From Cannabis sativa (lineage: Eukaryota > Streptophyta > Magnoliopsida > Rosales > Cannabaceae), in the NCBI RefSeq assembly GCF_029168945.1, contig NC_083603.1, forward strand, positions 39,060,396-39,124,395: DNA of 64,000 nucleotides, read 5' to 3'. This document shows positions 1 to 11,917 of this stretch, piece by piece. Within the stretch, counting starts at the first letter, position 1; every line of letters begins with the position of its first letter. The notes under the pieces are model-generated. The model did not search any database, had not been told where the DNA came from, and worked only from the letters and a program-made list of their open reading frames with translations. The translations under genes were made by a program, and so were the position numbers.

Positions 1-430
1 ATTTAAGGAATTTAATTTATAAATTACAAGAGAAGAATATGATGAGATGTAAGTTGTGTATCACGTGTTTGGGAATGAGAATTTTGAGGGAAAAACTAAT
101 TAAATTATTACGTTTTTTTTTTCATTATATATACAAATTGTCTATAAAAAATTATAGATTAGATTTGTCTGTTGGAGTCAACTTAATCCCTTAATTAAAT
201 ACAAACCTAATTATAAAAGAGATAATCCAGCCATAGATTTGTATTTTCATAATTGGTCACTGTCAATTTGATTAATGGGCAAAGTTTTGAAGGATATGGA
301 ATTGTCTCTAAGTGTGATATTTTATTAGGTTGATCACTCTATTTTTATTTTAGTTTGCCAAATTAGGCTAATATTACTTAAGAGAGTGTAATTATTGTGT
401 GTGTGATTTATTAATTTTTATTATAAATTC
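1..430. other. AT-rich interior of CACTA element, no firm gene
   Basis: AT-rich sequence with no long open frame. A short open stretch on the plus strand at 262-330 translates to a protein-like peptide (starting VNLINGQSFEGYGIV) and then stops. It lacks a convincing upstream acceptor, so I treat it only as a possible decayed exon. The segment around 339-397 resembles 761-855 (see findings). Confidence 0.4.
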
Positions 431-750
431 TGTTAGGAATGCAGCTTCGATTTCTTGCTTCATGCAATCTAAGTTCTTGGACAGAACTCTAACACCAGTA
501 CACAATCAGAAAACAGATCAACCTTTTTGAATAGAAATGTGTATTTAATCTTATTGCAATGAAACCTGAATTGTATTTACAATACCTGTGTCTTAAAGAA
601 ACTAGACTAGCATAACTAAGATTGACTAAGGCCTTATATACTCGGTCTTAGACAATTACAAGAATATCACAATGCTAACTAATCTTATGACACTTAGACA
701 ATTAGGACACTAACTGTCAACAGCAACCTATAACTAACAACTATCCCACA
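431..750 (-). mobile_element. Short copia-type solo LTR
   Basis: Read on the minus strand this 320-bp block starts TGTGGGATAGTTG and ends CCTAACA, so it has TG...CA ends with a short TGT/ACA inverted repeat. It contains a TATA box (TATATAAGG, near 633-641) and a leader-like stretch ending before the 3' terminus, which is the usual order U3-R-U5. No primer-binding site, polypurine tract or gag/pol lies next to it, so it is a solo LTR. The flanking pentamers are AATTC (426-430) and GGTTC (751-755), matching at 3 of 5 positions; the target duplication has decayed or was lost by recombination between two elements. Assignment to Ty1/copia is by style and length only. Confidence 0.6.
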
Positions 751-1434
751 GGTTCATTACTCTAGTTTTTTAAATTGGGCTAATGTCTAAATAAAAATAC
801 TTGGGATTTTAAAATAGAATTGCTACTTAAGAGTGATTGTGTAATTAGGAATTAGGAAAGCTTGTATATGCTAATATTATTACTATATATGCTTTTTTAA
901 AAGTATTTTGTTTCCTTTTTAAGAAAGAAAAAGTATTTTTGTCTAGGTAAAATATGATTTGTTTCAACTTTTACTTCTTAGTTACTAATTATAATTTTTA
1001 ATTATCGATTGGCTACTAATGGTACTACCACTTGTGTTGTAAATAACTAGAAAAGAGCAAAATTACTCACCTTCCCATCTGGTACCATACTTATATCATT
1101 AATCATAAATAACTTTCTTTTTTATTTTTGTTTTACAATAAAGTCAATATTTATTGGTCGTATAAAATCCAAAGAATAATACATGTCTTATACTCTTTTC
1201 CTACTTCCTTGATTGAGCATAATAGAAATATTACTATAAACCCTACTAACATTGAATTCAATTGAAATTAATCAAAATGAGTAAAATGAGTAATTGATGA
1301 GTGATATATGAGTAGCATTATCAATTGTCACATTAGTTGTTAATTGTTAATTATTGAGATTGAAGTGTACACATGTGATGCTCTCTAAATTTTATTTAAT
1401 TAAAATTTAAGTTATTTTGTGTTTATATCATAAG
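751..1434. other. AT-rich interior of CACTA element, no recognisable gene
   Basis: AT-rich sequence with many short stop-rich frames. A minus-strand open piece around 1040-1110 (containing SMVPDGK, followed by GTGAGT) could be a fragment of an exon but has no supporting neighbour. I see no promoter or repeat that I can name here. Confidence 0.35.
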
Positions 1435-2508
1435 CAACTCCCAAAGCTGTGTTAAGGCTAATGGGATTAAAAGATCTGTTATTATACCATTTGAAAATCC
1501 ATTTACAGGTAAATGTTCATCATTTATTTTTATTTTGTTAGCTATTTTGATTCTAAGAAAATATGATTTCATTTTTGTTGAAGTGAAGAAATTGTAAATT
1601 TTGCAGAAGTACAAATTAGGCAGCAGACTCGGAAACAAAATTTAGTAGAACACATCAAGGAAAGTAATTGTGAGTCACTATTTTCTAAACATAACAAATT
1701 GTTCCTTTTTCTTTATTTTGGTAGAACCCAAAAAATTGTAACTTTAATTGATTTTGCCACCTTGTTATATACTTAATTTTAATTAGATATAAATACTTTA
1801 ATTCTGCTTTTTTTTAGGTTGTTCATATGAGCAATTTGGTAGTCATTCCCAACTTCATCAAGAGATGACAAAGAAAAACGGTAGGCCTAATCATCAACTT
1901 TTTTTTTGCTTTGCCATTATAGATTTTAAGCCTAGTCAATTATCACTAAAGTAGGATTTATAACTACCTAATACTTCTCACTTATGGTACTATGAAATGT
2001 GGAAATATCAATTTTATTTTGCATATAAAAGTATAATGTAAAGCACGATCAAGACAAAAAATACTACTGTTTACTAAAAATCACTTACAAATTTGCTAAG
2101 AAACTTATTCCTATGAAGTTATCACTAATTTTTTATATTGTTTCTGTTTTACTTAATGTTGTAACTTTTTATCACTAACTTTGGTTTACACTTTGTTATG
2201 TAGGTTTATTATCTTAGAATTAACATTTTAATTATGACAATACCTTTGTGTAATCAAGTTACTGTATAATTTTATGTATTAATGTAAAGTTTAGCTGGTT
2301 AAGTTTTTACAGATAATTTTTCTAACTTATTTAGTGATTACATGCGTCATTTAATTATAATTTTTTTTAACTTTTTTTTAGATTATGTATTTATTTACAG
2401 TTACTTTTATAGTTAATGATTATAAAATCTGAAAATACAGGTAGAAAAAAGCTGGATGGAAATTCGCAATTTTACCTTACCTACACCTTTGCTTCATTTT
2501 ATAACTAA
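1435..2508 (+). CDS. Four splice-compatible exons, probable 3' end of a CACTA-encoded protein
   Basis: The segments 1435-1508, 1607-1663, 1818-1880 and 2441-2508 are open in one continuous plus-strand frame when joined at GT-AG borders. The borders are: AG 1433-1434; GT 1509-1510 to AG 1605-1606; GT 1664-1665 to AG 1816-1817; GT 1881-1882 to AG 2439-2440. The frame ends at TAA 2506-2508. The peptide is hydrophilic and basic (pieces: ANGIKRSVIIPFENPF, EVQIRQQTRKQNLVEHIK, YEQFGSHSQLHQEMTKK). I do not recognise a domain. Its position, ending about 250 bp before the right terminus and reading toward it, is where CACTA elements place the end of the TNPA-type accessory gene, so a TNPA-like DNA-binding protein is a plausible but unproven guess. 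Upstream exons were not found. It could also be a captured host gene fragment. Each intron is AT-rich. Confidence 0.4.
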
Positions 2509-2754
2509 CGCAATAGGTGAAAAAAAAATATTTTGCAACAAGTTATGCGTCATTTAAGAACCGACGGTATAAATATTTTGTGTCAATTCCAAACTGACGC
2601 AATATGTTATAAAGAACATTTTATTTTTCGCGTCGGTTTTAAAATGAAGAAAATTATTTTTTGCGTCTACGGTTTATACATCGATTTTGTAGACCGACGC
2701 AAAATCATTATATGTCACTAAAAAGCTGACGAAAATACTCCTTTTTGTAGTAGT
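2509..2754 (+). repeat. CACTA subterminal repeats and right terminal inverted repeat
   Basis: Several short variants of one motif occur in both orientations: ACCGACGG (about 2560), CTGACGCAA (about 2597), GCGTCGG (about 2630), GCGTCTACGG (about 2663), ACCGACGCAAAA (about 2694) and CTGACGAAAA (about 2727). A hairpin is possible between TTTTGCGTCTAC and GTAGACCGACGCAAAA. In En/Spm-like elements, motifs of this kind bind the TNPA protein and are needed for excision. The block ends in the TTTTTGTAGTAGTG terminus at 2754. Confidence 0.65.
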
Positions 2755-5700
2755 GTTGTAAGGGTTTGGGTCCAGGGCTGGGTCCCAATTCCAAACACCG
2801 ACCACGGGTTTTGTACTAGCCCTGGGTCCAGATTTGGATCCCAATCTCGAGTCCCAATCTGGTTTCATTTCTGGTGCTGGGTCACGAGCTGGGTCCTAGG
2901 TTCAAGTTCGGGTCTGTGTCGGGTACTAGGTCCTGGTCCTAGTTCTGTTTTTGAGGTCCGTATCCTTATTCTAGGTCCAGGTCCCGGTTATTGTGTGGGT
3001 TTGGGTCCCGGTCTAGGTACGGGTTCGAGTACTAGTCTCGGTTCGGGTTTCGGTCTTTGTCTGGGTTTTGATCTGGGTTCGGGTTTGGGTTTATGTCCTG
3101 GTCCTAGTCCTAGTCCAAATTCAGTTCTAGTTCCATTTGCGATTCTGAGTTCGAGTTTGGGTTTGAGTTCGGGTCGGAGTTCGAGTCTTGTCTGAGTTTG
3201 GGTTCAGGTCCGGATTTCACTCTAGGTCAAGATCAGGCTCCAGGTGTGGGTTCGCATCCTCGGTCTTGGTCTAGGTTGGGTGCGAGTGCCAAGTTCCAAT
3301 CCCGATCTGAGTCTAGATTCAGTTCTTGGTCTAATTCCTTGGTTCTGATCCTCGTTTGGGTTTGAGTTTTCGTCTGGGTCAGGGTCTAGCTTTGGGTCTA
3401 ATTTTAGTTGTGGGTTTGAGTTTGGGTCTGAGTCTGTGTGCGGGTTTGTGTGCAGGTCTTGACCCTGATCTGGGTCTAGGTTCGGGTCCAGTTCCAAGTT
3501 GGGGTCCCTAGTGCGGGTCCAAGTTTGGGTTTGGGTCAGGATCTCGATCCAAATCTAGGTCCAGCATTTCCATCCCAGTCTGGGTCTTGGTCTGAGTCCA
3601 GTTTCGTATCCGGATCCCTATCTAGGTCCAAATATGTGTTTGGGATCGGGTCCCAGATTTAGTTCCATGTCCGGGTCTCAATTCCGGTCTGGGTCCACGA
3701 CCGTGTCCGGGCCCGAGTTCCAATCTCAGTTTTGGTCTGAGGCTAGGTTTGTGTTCGGTTCTAGGTCTGGGTCCGGGTCCTGGTCACGGTCCTAGTCTTG
3801 TTCTAGGATCCTCGTTCGGTGATTCTTATTCAGGTTCTAATTTTGGGTCCCAGGTCTAGGTCTAGGTTTGGGTTTGGTTCTTCGTCTGGGTTCTGGTCCT
3901 AGTCTGACTCCCATATCTAGACACCGACTACTGGTCTGTTCCAGGACCCATTACCGGAATCCTGAGTCAAGATCTTGATAACTTTCCTGGGTCTCGGTCT
4001 GGTTCTGGTTCAGGTCTCAGGTCCCATTTCTAAGTTTGGGTTCGGGATCGCGACTGGGGTGCAGTTCTAGGTCCCGGCCCTAGATCTGTGTCCCTAGTTT
4101 GGTTCCATGTTTGGGTCTGAGTTCAGGTTCGGGTTCGATCCCGAGCTAAGATTTGGGTGGGGATCCGGGTCCGGCTCCCAATTTGGGTCTAGGTTTTATT
4201 TGGAGTCCGGGACCTGGTCCGGTTACGGTTCTGGATATAGGTCCAATTTCAGTTACGATTCCAAGTTCAAGTCCTAGTTCCTGTCCCGGTCAACTTCCTG
4301 TTTTGGTTTGAATTTTGGGTCACAGGGTACGGGTTCGGGTCCCCTATTGGGTTCGGGACTGGGTCCCAAATCACGACACCGACTACGGGTTTTGTCGAAG
4401 TCTAGTTCCATTTCTGGTGCCGGGTCACGAGCTGGGTCCTAGGTTCAAGTTCGGTTCTGGTCGGGTACTAGGTCCCTATCGTAGTTCTGTTTCCTAGGTC
4501 CCTATCCTGATTGTGGGTCCAGGTCAAGGTTATTGTGTGGGTTTGGGTCCCGGTCTAGGTTAACGTTCAAGTCCTAGTCTTGGTTCGAGTTTAGGTCTCT
4601 GTCTGGATTTTGATATGGGTTTGGGTGTGGGTTTAGGTCCTGGTCCTGCTCCTAGTCCTAGTTCGATTCTAGTTCCATTTTTAATTCTGGGTTCGAGTTG
4701 GGTATGAGTTCGGGCCGGAGTTCGAGTCCTGGTATGTGTTTAGGTTCGGGTTCAGATTAAAGTCTAGGTCCAAAGGCTCCGGGTGTGGGTTCGCGCCCTG
4801 GGTCTTGGTCTAGGTTGGGTGCGAGTCCCAAGTTCCAATCCCGATTTGAGTCTGGATTCAGTTCTGGGTCTAAGTCCTTGGTTCTAATCCTGGTTTGGGT
4901 TCGAGTTTTGGTCCGGGTTCGGGTCTAGCTTTGGGTCTAATTATTGGTGTGGGTTTGAGTTCGGGTTTGAGTTCGGGTTTGATTCTGTGTGCAGGTTTGT
5001 GTCTAGGTCTAGACCCCAATCTGGGTCTAGGTTTGGGTGCAGGTCCAAGTTGGGGTCCCGAGTGCGTCTCCAAGTTTGGGTCTGGGTCAGGTTCTCGATC
5101 CAGATCTAGGTCCAGCATTTAGATCCCGGTCTGGGTCTTTTTCTGAGTCCAGGTTCGTATCCGGATCCCTATCTAGGTCCAAGTCTTTGTTTGGGATCGT
5201 GTCCCAGATTTAGGTCCAGGTCTGGGTCTCAGTTCCGGTCTGGGTACACGACCGTGTCTAGGCCCAAGTTCTAGTCTTAGTTTGGGTCTAAGGCTAGGTT
5301 TGTGTTCGGTTCTAGGTTTGGGTCCGGGTCCTAGTCAGGGTCCTAGTCTTGTTCTAGGGTCCTGGTTCGGCGATTCTTGTTCAGGTTCTAACTTTCGGTC
5401 CCAGGTCTAGGTCTGAGTTCGGGTTTGGTTCTTCGTCTGGGTTCTGTTCCTAGTCTGAGTACCAGATCTAGACACCGACTACTGGTCTGTTCCAGGCCCC
5501 ATTACCAGAATCCCGAGTCTAGATCTGGATCACTTTTCTGGGTCTCGGTCTGGTTTATGGTTCAGGTCCCACGTCCCATTTCTGAGTTTGGCTTTGGGAT
5601 CGAGACAAAGGTGCAGTTCTAGGTCCCAACTCTAGTTCTGTGTCCCTAGTTTTGTTCCATGTTTTGGTCTGAGTTCATGTTTGGGTTCCTATTTCGAGTC

Positions 5701-8700
5701 CGGATTTGCGTTGGGATCCGGGTTCGGCTCCCAATTTAGGTCGAGGTCTTATTTGGAGTCCGGGACCTGGTCCAGTTACGGTTCTGGATCTATGTCCAAT
5801 TTAAGTTATGATTCCAAGTTCAAGTCCTAGTTCCAGTCCCGGTCAACTTCCCATTTTGGTTCAAATTTTGGGTCACAAGGTACGGGTTCGGGTCCACTTT
5901 TGGGTTTGGGACTGGGTTCAGGTTCGGGTGTGGGTTTGCATCCCTGTCAGGGTTTGGATCCAGGGCTAGGTCTAAAATCCCTACACTTACTACGGGTTTT
6001 GTTCAAGCGCTGGGTTAACATCCGGATCCCAATCTCGGGTCGCAGTTTGGTTCTATTTCTGGTGCCGGGTCAGGAGCTGGGTCCTAGCTTCAAGTTTGGG
6101 TTTGGGTCGGGTACTAGGTCCCGGTCCTAGTTGGGGTCTCGAGTGCGGGTCCAAGTTTGGGTCTAGGTCAGGATCTCGGTCCAGATCTAGGTCTAGCATT
6201 TCGATCCAAGTCTGGGTCCTTGTCTGAGACAAGGTTCGTATCCGGATGTTTATCTAGGTGCAAGTCTGTGTTTGGGATTAGTCCAAGATTTAGGTCCAGG
6301 TTCGGGTCTCAGTTCCAGTCTGGTTACACGACCGTGTAAGGGCCCGAGTTCCAGTCTCAGTTTGGGTCTGAGGCTAGGTCTGTGTTCGGTTCTAGGTCTG
6401 TATCCGGGTCCTAGTCACGGTCCTAGTCTTGTTCTAGGGTCCTGGTTCGGCGATTCTTATTCAGGTTCTAATTTTGGGTCCCAGGTCTAGGTCTGGGTTC
6501 GGGTTTGGTTTTTCGTTTCGGTTCTGTTCCTAGTCTTATTCCCTGATCTAGACAGCAACTACTAGTCTGTTCGAGGGCCCGTTACCAGAATCCCGAGTCA
6601 AGATCTGGATCACTGTCCTGGGTCTCGGTCCTGTTCTGGTTCAGGTCCTAGGTCTCGGTCAACTTCCCGTTTTGGTTCCAATTTTGGGTCACAGGGTACT
6701 TGTTCAAGTCCCCTTTTGGGTTTGGGACTCGGTTCAGGTCCGGGTCCTTGTGAGGGTTCGGGTCCAAGGCTGGGTCCCAAATCTAGACACCGACTACGGG
6801 TTTATTCCAAGCCATGGGTCAAAATCCAAATCCCAATCTCGGGTCCCAGTCTGGTTCAATTTCTGGTGTCGGGTCACGAGTTGGGTCCTAGGTTCAAGTT
6901 CGGGTTTGGGTCGGGTATAGGTCCCGATCCTAGTTCTGTTTGCCAGGTCCCTATCCTAATTCTCAGTCATGGTCCTGGTTATTGTGTGGGTTTGGTACCA
7001 GGTCTAGGTTCGGGTTCGAGTCCTAGTTTTGGTTCGGGTTTAGGTCTCTGTCTGGGTTTTGATCTGGGTTCAAGTTTTGGTTTAGGTCCTTGTCCTAGTC
7101 CTAGTCCTAGTTCGGTTCTAGTTCCATATGCGATTCTGAGTTTGAGTTTGGGTATGAGTTCGGGACGGAGTTCGAGTCCTAGTCTGACTTTGGGTTCGGG
7201 TCCCGATTTAAGTCTAGGTCCAGATCATGCTCCGGGTGTGGGTTCGCATCCTGGGTCTTGGTCTAGGTTGGCTGCGAGTCCCAAGTTCCAATCCCGATCT
7301 GAGTCTGGAGTCAGTTCTTGGTCTAAGTCCTTGATTTTGATCCTGGTCTGGGTTCGAGTTTGGGTCTGGGTCCGGGTCTAACTTTGGGTCTGATTCTAGG
7401 TGGGGGTTTGAGTTCGGGTCCGAAACTGTGTCTGGGTTTGTGTCCAGGTCTGGACCCCGATCTAGGTCTAGGTTCGAGTCCAGGTCCAAGGTTGGGTCCC
7501 GAGTGCGGGTCTAAGTTTGGGTCTAGGTCAGGATCTAGGTCTAGATCTAGGTCCAGCATTTCGATCCTAGTCTGGGTCTTTGTTCGAGTCCAGGTTCGTA
7601 TCCAGATCCCTATCTACGTCCAAGTCTGTGTTTGGGATCATGTCCAAGGTTTAGGTCTAGGTCTGGGTCTCATTCCGGTCTGGGTACACGACCGTGTCCA
7701 AGCCCGAGTTCCAGTCTCAGTTTGGGTCTGAGGCTAGCTCTGTGTTTGGTTCTAGGTCTTGGTCCAGGCCCTGGTCACGGTCCTCGACTTGTTCTAGGGT
7801 CTTGGTTCGGTGATTCTTGTTCAAGTTCTAATTTTGGGTCCCAAGTCTAGGTCTGGGTTCGGGTTTTGTTCTTCGTCTGGGTTCTGGTCCTTGTTTGAGT
7901 CCCAGATCTAGACATCGACTACTTGTCTATTCCAGGCCACGTTACCCGAATCCTGAGTCAAGATCTGGATCACAGTCACGGGTCTCGGTCTGGTTCTGGT
8001 TAAGGTCCCAGGTCTCATTTCAAAGTTTGGGTTCAAGATCGAGAATGGGATGCGGTTCTAGGTCCCGACCCCAGTTCTGTGTCCGTAGTCTGGTTCCATG
8101 TTTGGGTCTGAGTTCACGTTCGGGTTCGGCTCCCCAGTCCAGGTTTTGGTTGGGATTCGGGTCCGGCTCCCAATTCGGGTCTAGGTCTGATTTGGAGTCT
8201 GGGTCCTCGTCCGGTTATGGCTCTGGATCTAGGTCCAATTTCAGTTATGATTCCAAGTCCAAGTCCTAGTTCCAGTCCCGGTCAACTTCCAGTTTTTGTT
8301 CCAATTTTGGGTCACAGGGTACGGGTTCGGGTCCACTTTTGGGGTTGGGACTGGTTCAGGTCCGGGTGTAGGTTCGAGTCCTTGTCAGGGTTCGGGTCCA
8401 GGGTTGGTTCCCATACATAAACACTTACTACGAGTTTTGTCCAAGCCCTGGACCCGAATTAGGTCCCGGTCCTAGTTCTGTTTCCTAGGTCCCTATCTTG
8501 ATTCTAGGTTCAGGTCTCGGTTATTGTGTGGGTTTGGGTCCAATCTAGGTTCGGGTTCGAGTCCTAATCTCAGTTCGGGTTGAGGTCGCTGTTTGGGTTT
8601 TGATCTGGGTTCGAGTTTCGATTTAGGTCCTAGTCCTAGTCGTAGTCCTAGTTCAATTGTAGTTCCATTTGCGATTCTAAGTTCGAGTTTGGGTTTGAGT

Positions 8701-11186
8701 TCGTGTCAGAGTTTGAGTCCTGGTCTGAATTTTGGGTTCGGGTCTGGATTTCAATCTAGGTCCAGATCAGGCTCTGGGTGTGGGTTCGTGTCCTGGGTCC
8801 TTGTCAAGGTTGGGTCCGAGTCCCAAGTTCCTATCCCGATATGAGTCTGAATTCAGTTCTTGGTCGAAGTCCTTGGCTCTGATCCTGGTCTGGGTTCGAG
8901 TTTGGGTCCGGGTCCGGGTCTAGCTTTGGGTCTGATTCTAGGAGTGGGTTTGAGTTCGGGTCCAAGTCTGTGTCCAGGTTTGTGTCAAGGTCTGGACCCC
9001 GATCAGGGTCTAGGTTCGGGTCTAGGTCCAAGTTCTGGTCCCAAGTGCGGGTTCAAGTTTGAGTCTAGGTCAAGATCTCGGTCCACATTTTCTCCAGCAT
9101 TTCGATCCCAGTCTTGGTCTTTGTCCTAGTCAAGGTTCGTATCCGGTTCCCTATCTAGGTCCAAGTCTGTGTTTGGGATTGGGTGCCAGATTTAGGTCAA
9201 GGTCCGGGTCTCAGTTCTGTTCTTGGTACACGACCGTGTCCGGGCCCGAGTTCAAGTCTCAGTTTGGGTCTGAGGCTAGGTCTGTGTTCGGTTCTAGGTC
9301 TTGGTCCGGGTCCTGGTCACGGTCCTAGTCTTTTTCTAGAGTCCTGGTTTGGCGATTCTTCTTCATGTTCTAATTTTAGGTCCCAAGTCTAGGTCTGGGT
9401 TCGGGTTTGGTTCTTCGTCTAAGTTCTGGTCCTAGTCTGAGTCCTAGATCTAGACACTGTCTACTGGTCTATTCCAGACCCCGTTACCCGAATCCCGAGT
9501 TAAGATCTGGATCACTGTCACGGGTCTCGGTCTGGTTCTAGTTCAGTTCCCGGGTCCCATTTCCGAGTTTCTGTTTGGGATCGAGACTGAGGTGCGGTTC
9601 TAGGTCGCGACCCTGGTTCTGTGTCCCTAGTATAGATCCATCTATGGGTCTGAGTTCAAGTTCGAGTTTAGGTCTTTGTCTGGGTTTTGATCTGGGATCG
9701 GTTTCGGTTTAGGTCCTGGTCCTGATCCTGGTCCTAGTTCGGTTCTAGTTCCATTTGCGATTCTAAGTTTGAGTTTGTGTTTGACTTCGGATCGGAGTTC
9801 GAGTCCTAGTCTAAATTTTGGGTTCGGGTTTGGATTTCAGTCTAGGTCCAAATCAGGCTCCAGGTGTGGGTTCGCGTCCTAGGTCTTGGTCTAGGTTGGG
9901 TTGGAGTCCCAAGTTCCAATCCCAATCTGAGTCTGGATTCAGTGTTGGTCTAAGTCTATGGTTCTGATCCTTGTCTAGGTTCGAGTTTGGGTCCGGGTCC
10001 AGGTGTAGCTTTTGGTCTGATTCTAGGTGTGGGTTTAAGTTCGGTTCCGAGTCTATGTCCGGGTTTGTGTCCAGGTTTGGACCCCGATCTGGGTAAAGGT
10101 TCGGGTCTAGGTCTATTTTCGGGTCCCGAGTGCGGGTCCAAGTTTGGGTCTGGGTCAAGATCTCTATCCACATCTGGTGCAGCATTTCGATCCCTGTTTT
10201 GGTATGGGTCCTAGTCAAGGTTCGAATCCGGATCCCTGTCTAGGTCCAAGTCTGTGTTTGGGATCGGGTGCAAGATTTAGATACAGGTCCGGGTCTCAGT
10301 TCCGGTCTGGGTACACGACCGTGTCCGGGCCCGAGTTCTAGTCTCAATTTGGGTCTGAGGCTAGGTTTGTGTTCAATTCTAGGTCTTGGTCCTGGTCACG
10401 GTCCTAGTCTTGTTCTAGGGTCATGGTTCGGGGATTCTTGTTCACGTTCTAATTTTGGGTCCCAGGTCTAGGTCGTGGTTCGAGTTTGGTTCTTCGTCTG
10501 GGTTCTAGTCCTAGTCGGAGTCCTAGATCTAAACACCCACTATTGGTCTGTTCCAGGCCCAGTTACCCGAATCCTGAGTTAAGATCTGGATCACTATCAC
10601 GGGTCTCGGTCTGGTTCTAGTTCAGGTCCCAGGTCCCATTTCTGAGTTTGAGTTCGGGATCAAGACTGGGGTACGGTTCTAGGTTCCGACCATGGTTCTT
10701 GTCCCTAGTCTGGTTCCATGTTTGGGTCTGAGTTCAAGTTCCGGTTCGGGTCCCGAGTAAAGTTTTGGGTTGGGATCCAGGTCCGGCTCCCAATTCAGGT
10801 GTAGGTCTAATTTGGAGTCTAGGTTTTGGTCCGGTTACGGTTCTGGATCTAGGTCTAATTTCAGTTATCATTCCAAGTCCAAGTCCTAGTTCCAGTCCCG
10901 GTCAACTTTCGGTTTTGGTTCCAATTTTTGGTCATAGTGTACGGGATCCGGTCCGCTTTTGGGTTTGGGACTAGGTTCAGGTTCGGGTCTGGGTTTTGGT
11001 CCTTGTCAGGGTTCGGGCCCAAGGCTGGGTCCTAAATCCAGACACCGACTACGGGTTTTGTCCAAGCCGTGGGTCCAGATCCGGATCCCAAACTCGGGTC
11101 GCAGTTTTGTTTGATTTCTTGTGCCGGGTCACGAGCTGGGTCCTAGGTTCAAGTTCAGGTTTGGGTCGAGTACTAGGTCCCGATCC
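2755..11186 (+). repeat. Satellite array, segment 1 (1.64 kb hexamer-built unit)
   Basis: Head-to-tail copies of one long satellite. A phase marker (GACACCGACTACTGG and variants) recurs at 3920, 5471, 6551, 7911, 9453 and 10532. The units are therefore 1551, 1080, 1360, 1542 and 1079 bp; elsewhere in the window full units are 1.61-1.65 kb, so several here carry internal deletions. At the fine scale nearly every position fits a degenerate 6-bp pattern (GGTCTG, GGTTCG, GGGTCC, AGTCC), giving a G/T-rich plus strand with little A. Each unit also has a conserved palindromic box (ACACGACCGTGT then CGGGCCCG; for example 10313-10333). Long open frames occur on both strands but follow from the 6-bp periodicity. 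The left edge abuts the CACTA terminus in mid-unit. The last 8 bp (CCCGATCC) are the target duplication of the hAT element that follows. Confidence 0.9.
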
Positions 11187-11917
11187 TAGGGGTGTTCGCG
11201 GTTCGGGTGGTGCAGTTTTTCCAATTTTCCAAACCGCACCCGCACCGCGATACTAAAAAACCGCAAAAAATGATGTGGTGCGGTGCGGTGCGGTTTCTTG
11301 CGGTTCGAACTATCACAATTTTTTTTTTTTGAAATCATCATAAAATAATTAAACTATCATTAATATAATTATTCCAAAACACTTAAGAAAATACAACAAA
11401 CTTGAGACTAATAAAAGTTATAACAACAACAATAAGTCAATAATCTTTTTAACGTTTCAACAACACACCTAAATCAAAATAACAAACTTGAAACTAATTA
11501 AATTCCAACAACAATATAAATGTACAACTAACATATACTTTCTGCAATAGATTAAAAATAATACAAACACAAACTTCCAACCCCAAATTTCAATACACAT
11601 GTATGGGCTTGGGTTTGTTGCTAAGAAGAGAGGGTTTGTGAAGAGTTATGGATTTTGCCCTAAGATTTATAGGCTTGGGTTGGGCTCATATGTATGGGCT
11701 TAATTAAATAAATATAAAAATTGAAATTTTAAAACATGCGGTGCGGTGCGGTTTGAATCGCGGTTTAATAATTCAAAACCGCAAACCGAATCGCACCGTG
11801 CGGTTTGGGAAAAATTCAAACCGCAACTGCACCGCGAAGAATTTTAAACCCCTTTTTTTGCGGTGTGGTCCAGTGCGTGCGGTTTGAGTGGTTTGAGAGG
11901 TTTGACGTACACCCCTA
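11187..11917. mobile_element. Non-autonomous hAT-type element, copy 1 (731 bp)
   Basis: The ends are TAGGGGTGTTCG and, read inward from the right, TAGGGGTGTACG: a terminal inverted repeat matching at 11 of 12. It is flanked by an 8-bp target duplication, CCCGATCC at 11179-11186 and CCCGGTCC at 11918-11925 (one mismatch). Eight-base duplications with this kind of terminus are characteristic of the hAT superfamily. Both subterminal regions are packed with GCGGT/ACCGC repeats in runs such as GCGGTGCGGTGCGG, in both orientations. The middle is AT-rich with no transposase frame, so the copy depends on an autonomous relative. Compared with copy 2 it lacks about 50 bp near the left end, lost between two GCGGTTTTT-like repeats. 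Confidence 0.85.

Larger units (their letters stand above)
1..2754 (+). mobile_element. CACTA (En/Spm) transposon, right part, truncated by window edge
   Basis: The right edge reads TTTTTGTAGTAGTG at 2741-2754, the reverse complement of the CACTACTACAAAAA terminus typical of plant CACTA elements. The last 300 bp carry repeated CCGACGC/GCGTCGG-type motifs, as expected for the subterminal region that binds the element's own accessory protein. Immediately after 2754 the satellite starts in mid-unit, so the element sits inside the satellite array. No CACTA left terminus is visible in 1-2450, so the left end must be outside the window. The interior is AT-rich and holds a solo LTR (431-750) and a set of splice-compatible exons (1435-2508). 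The 3-bp target duplication would be TTG at 2755-2757, but its partner is off the window. The superfamily is well supported; the extent to base 1 is inference. Confidence 0.7.

Noticed and set aside
6716..7381. 221-codon plus-strand frame rich in G, S, L and P, and many similar frames across the array
   Set aside because: The satellite has a 6-bp period, so any stop-free hexamer phase stays open on either strand. Composition is pure repeat, frames shift between units, and no start context, domain or splice pattern is present.
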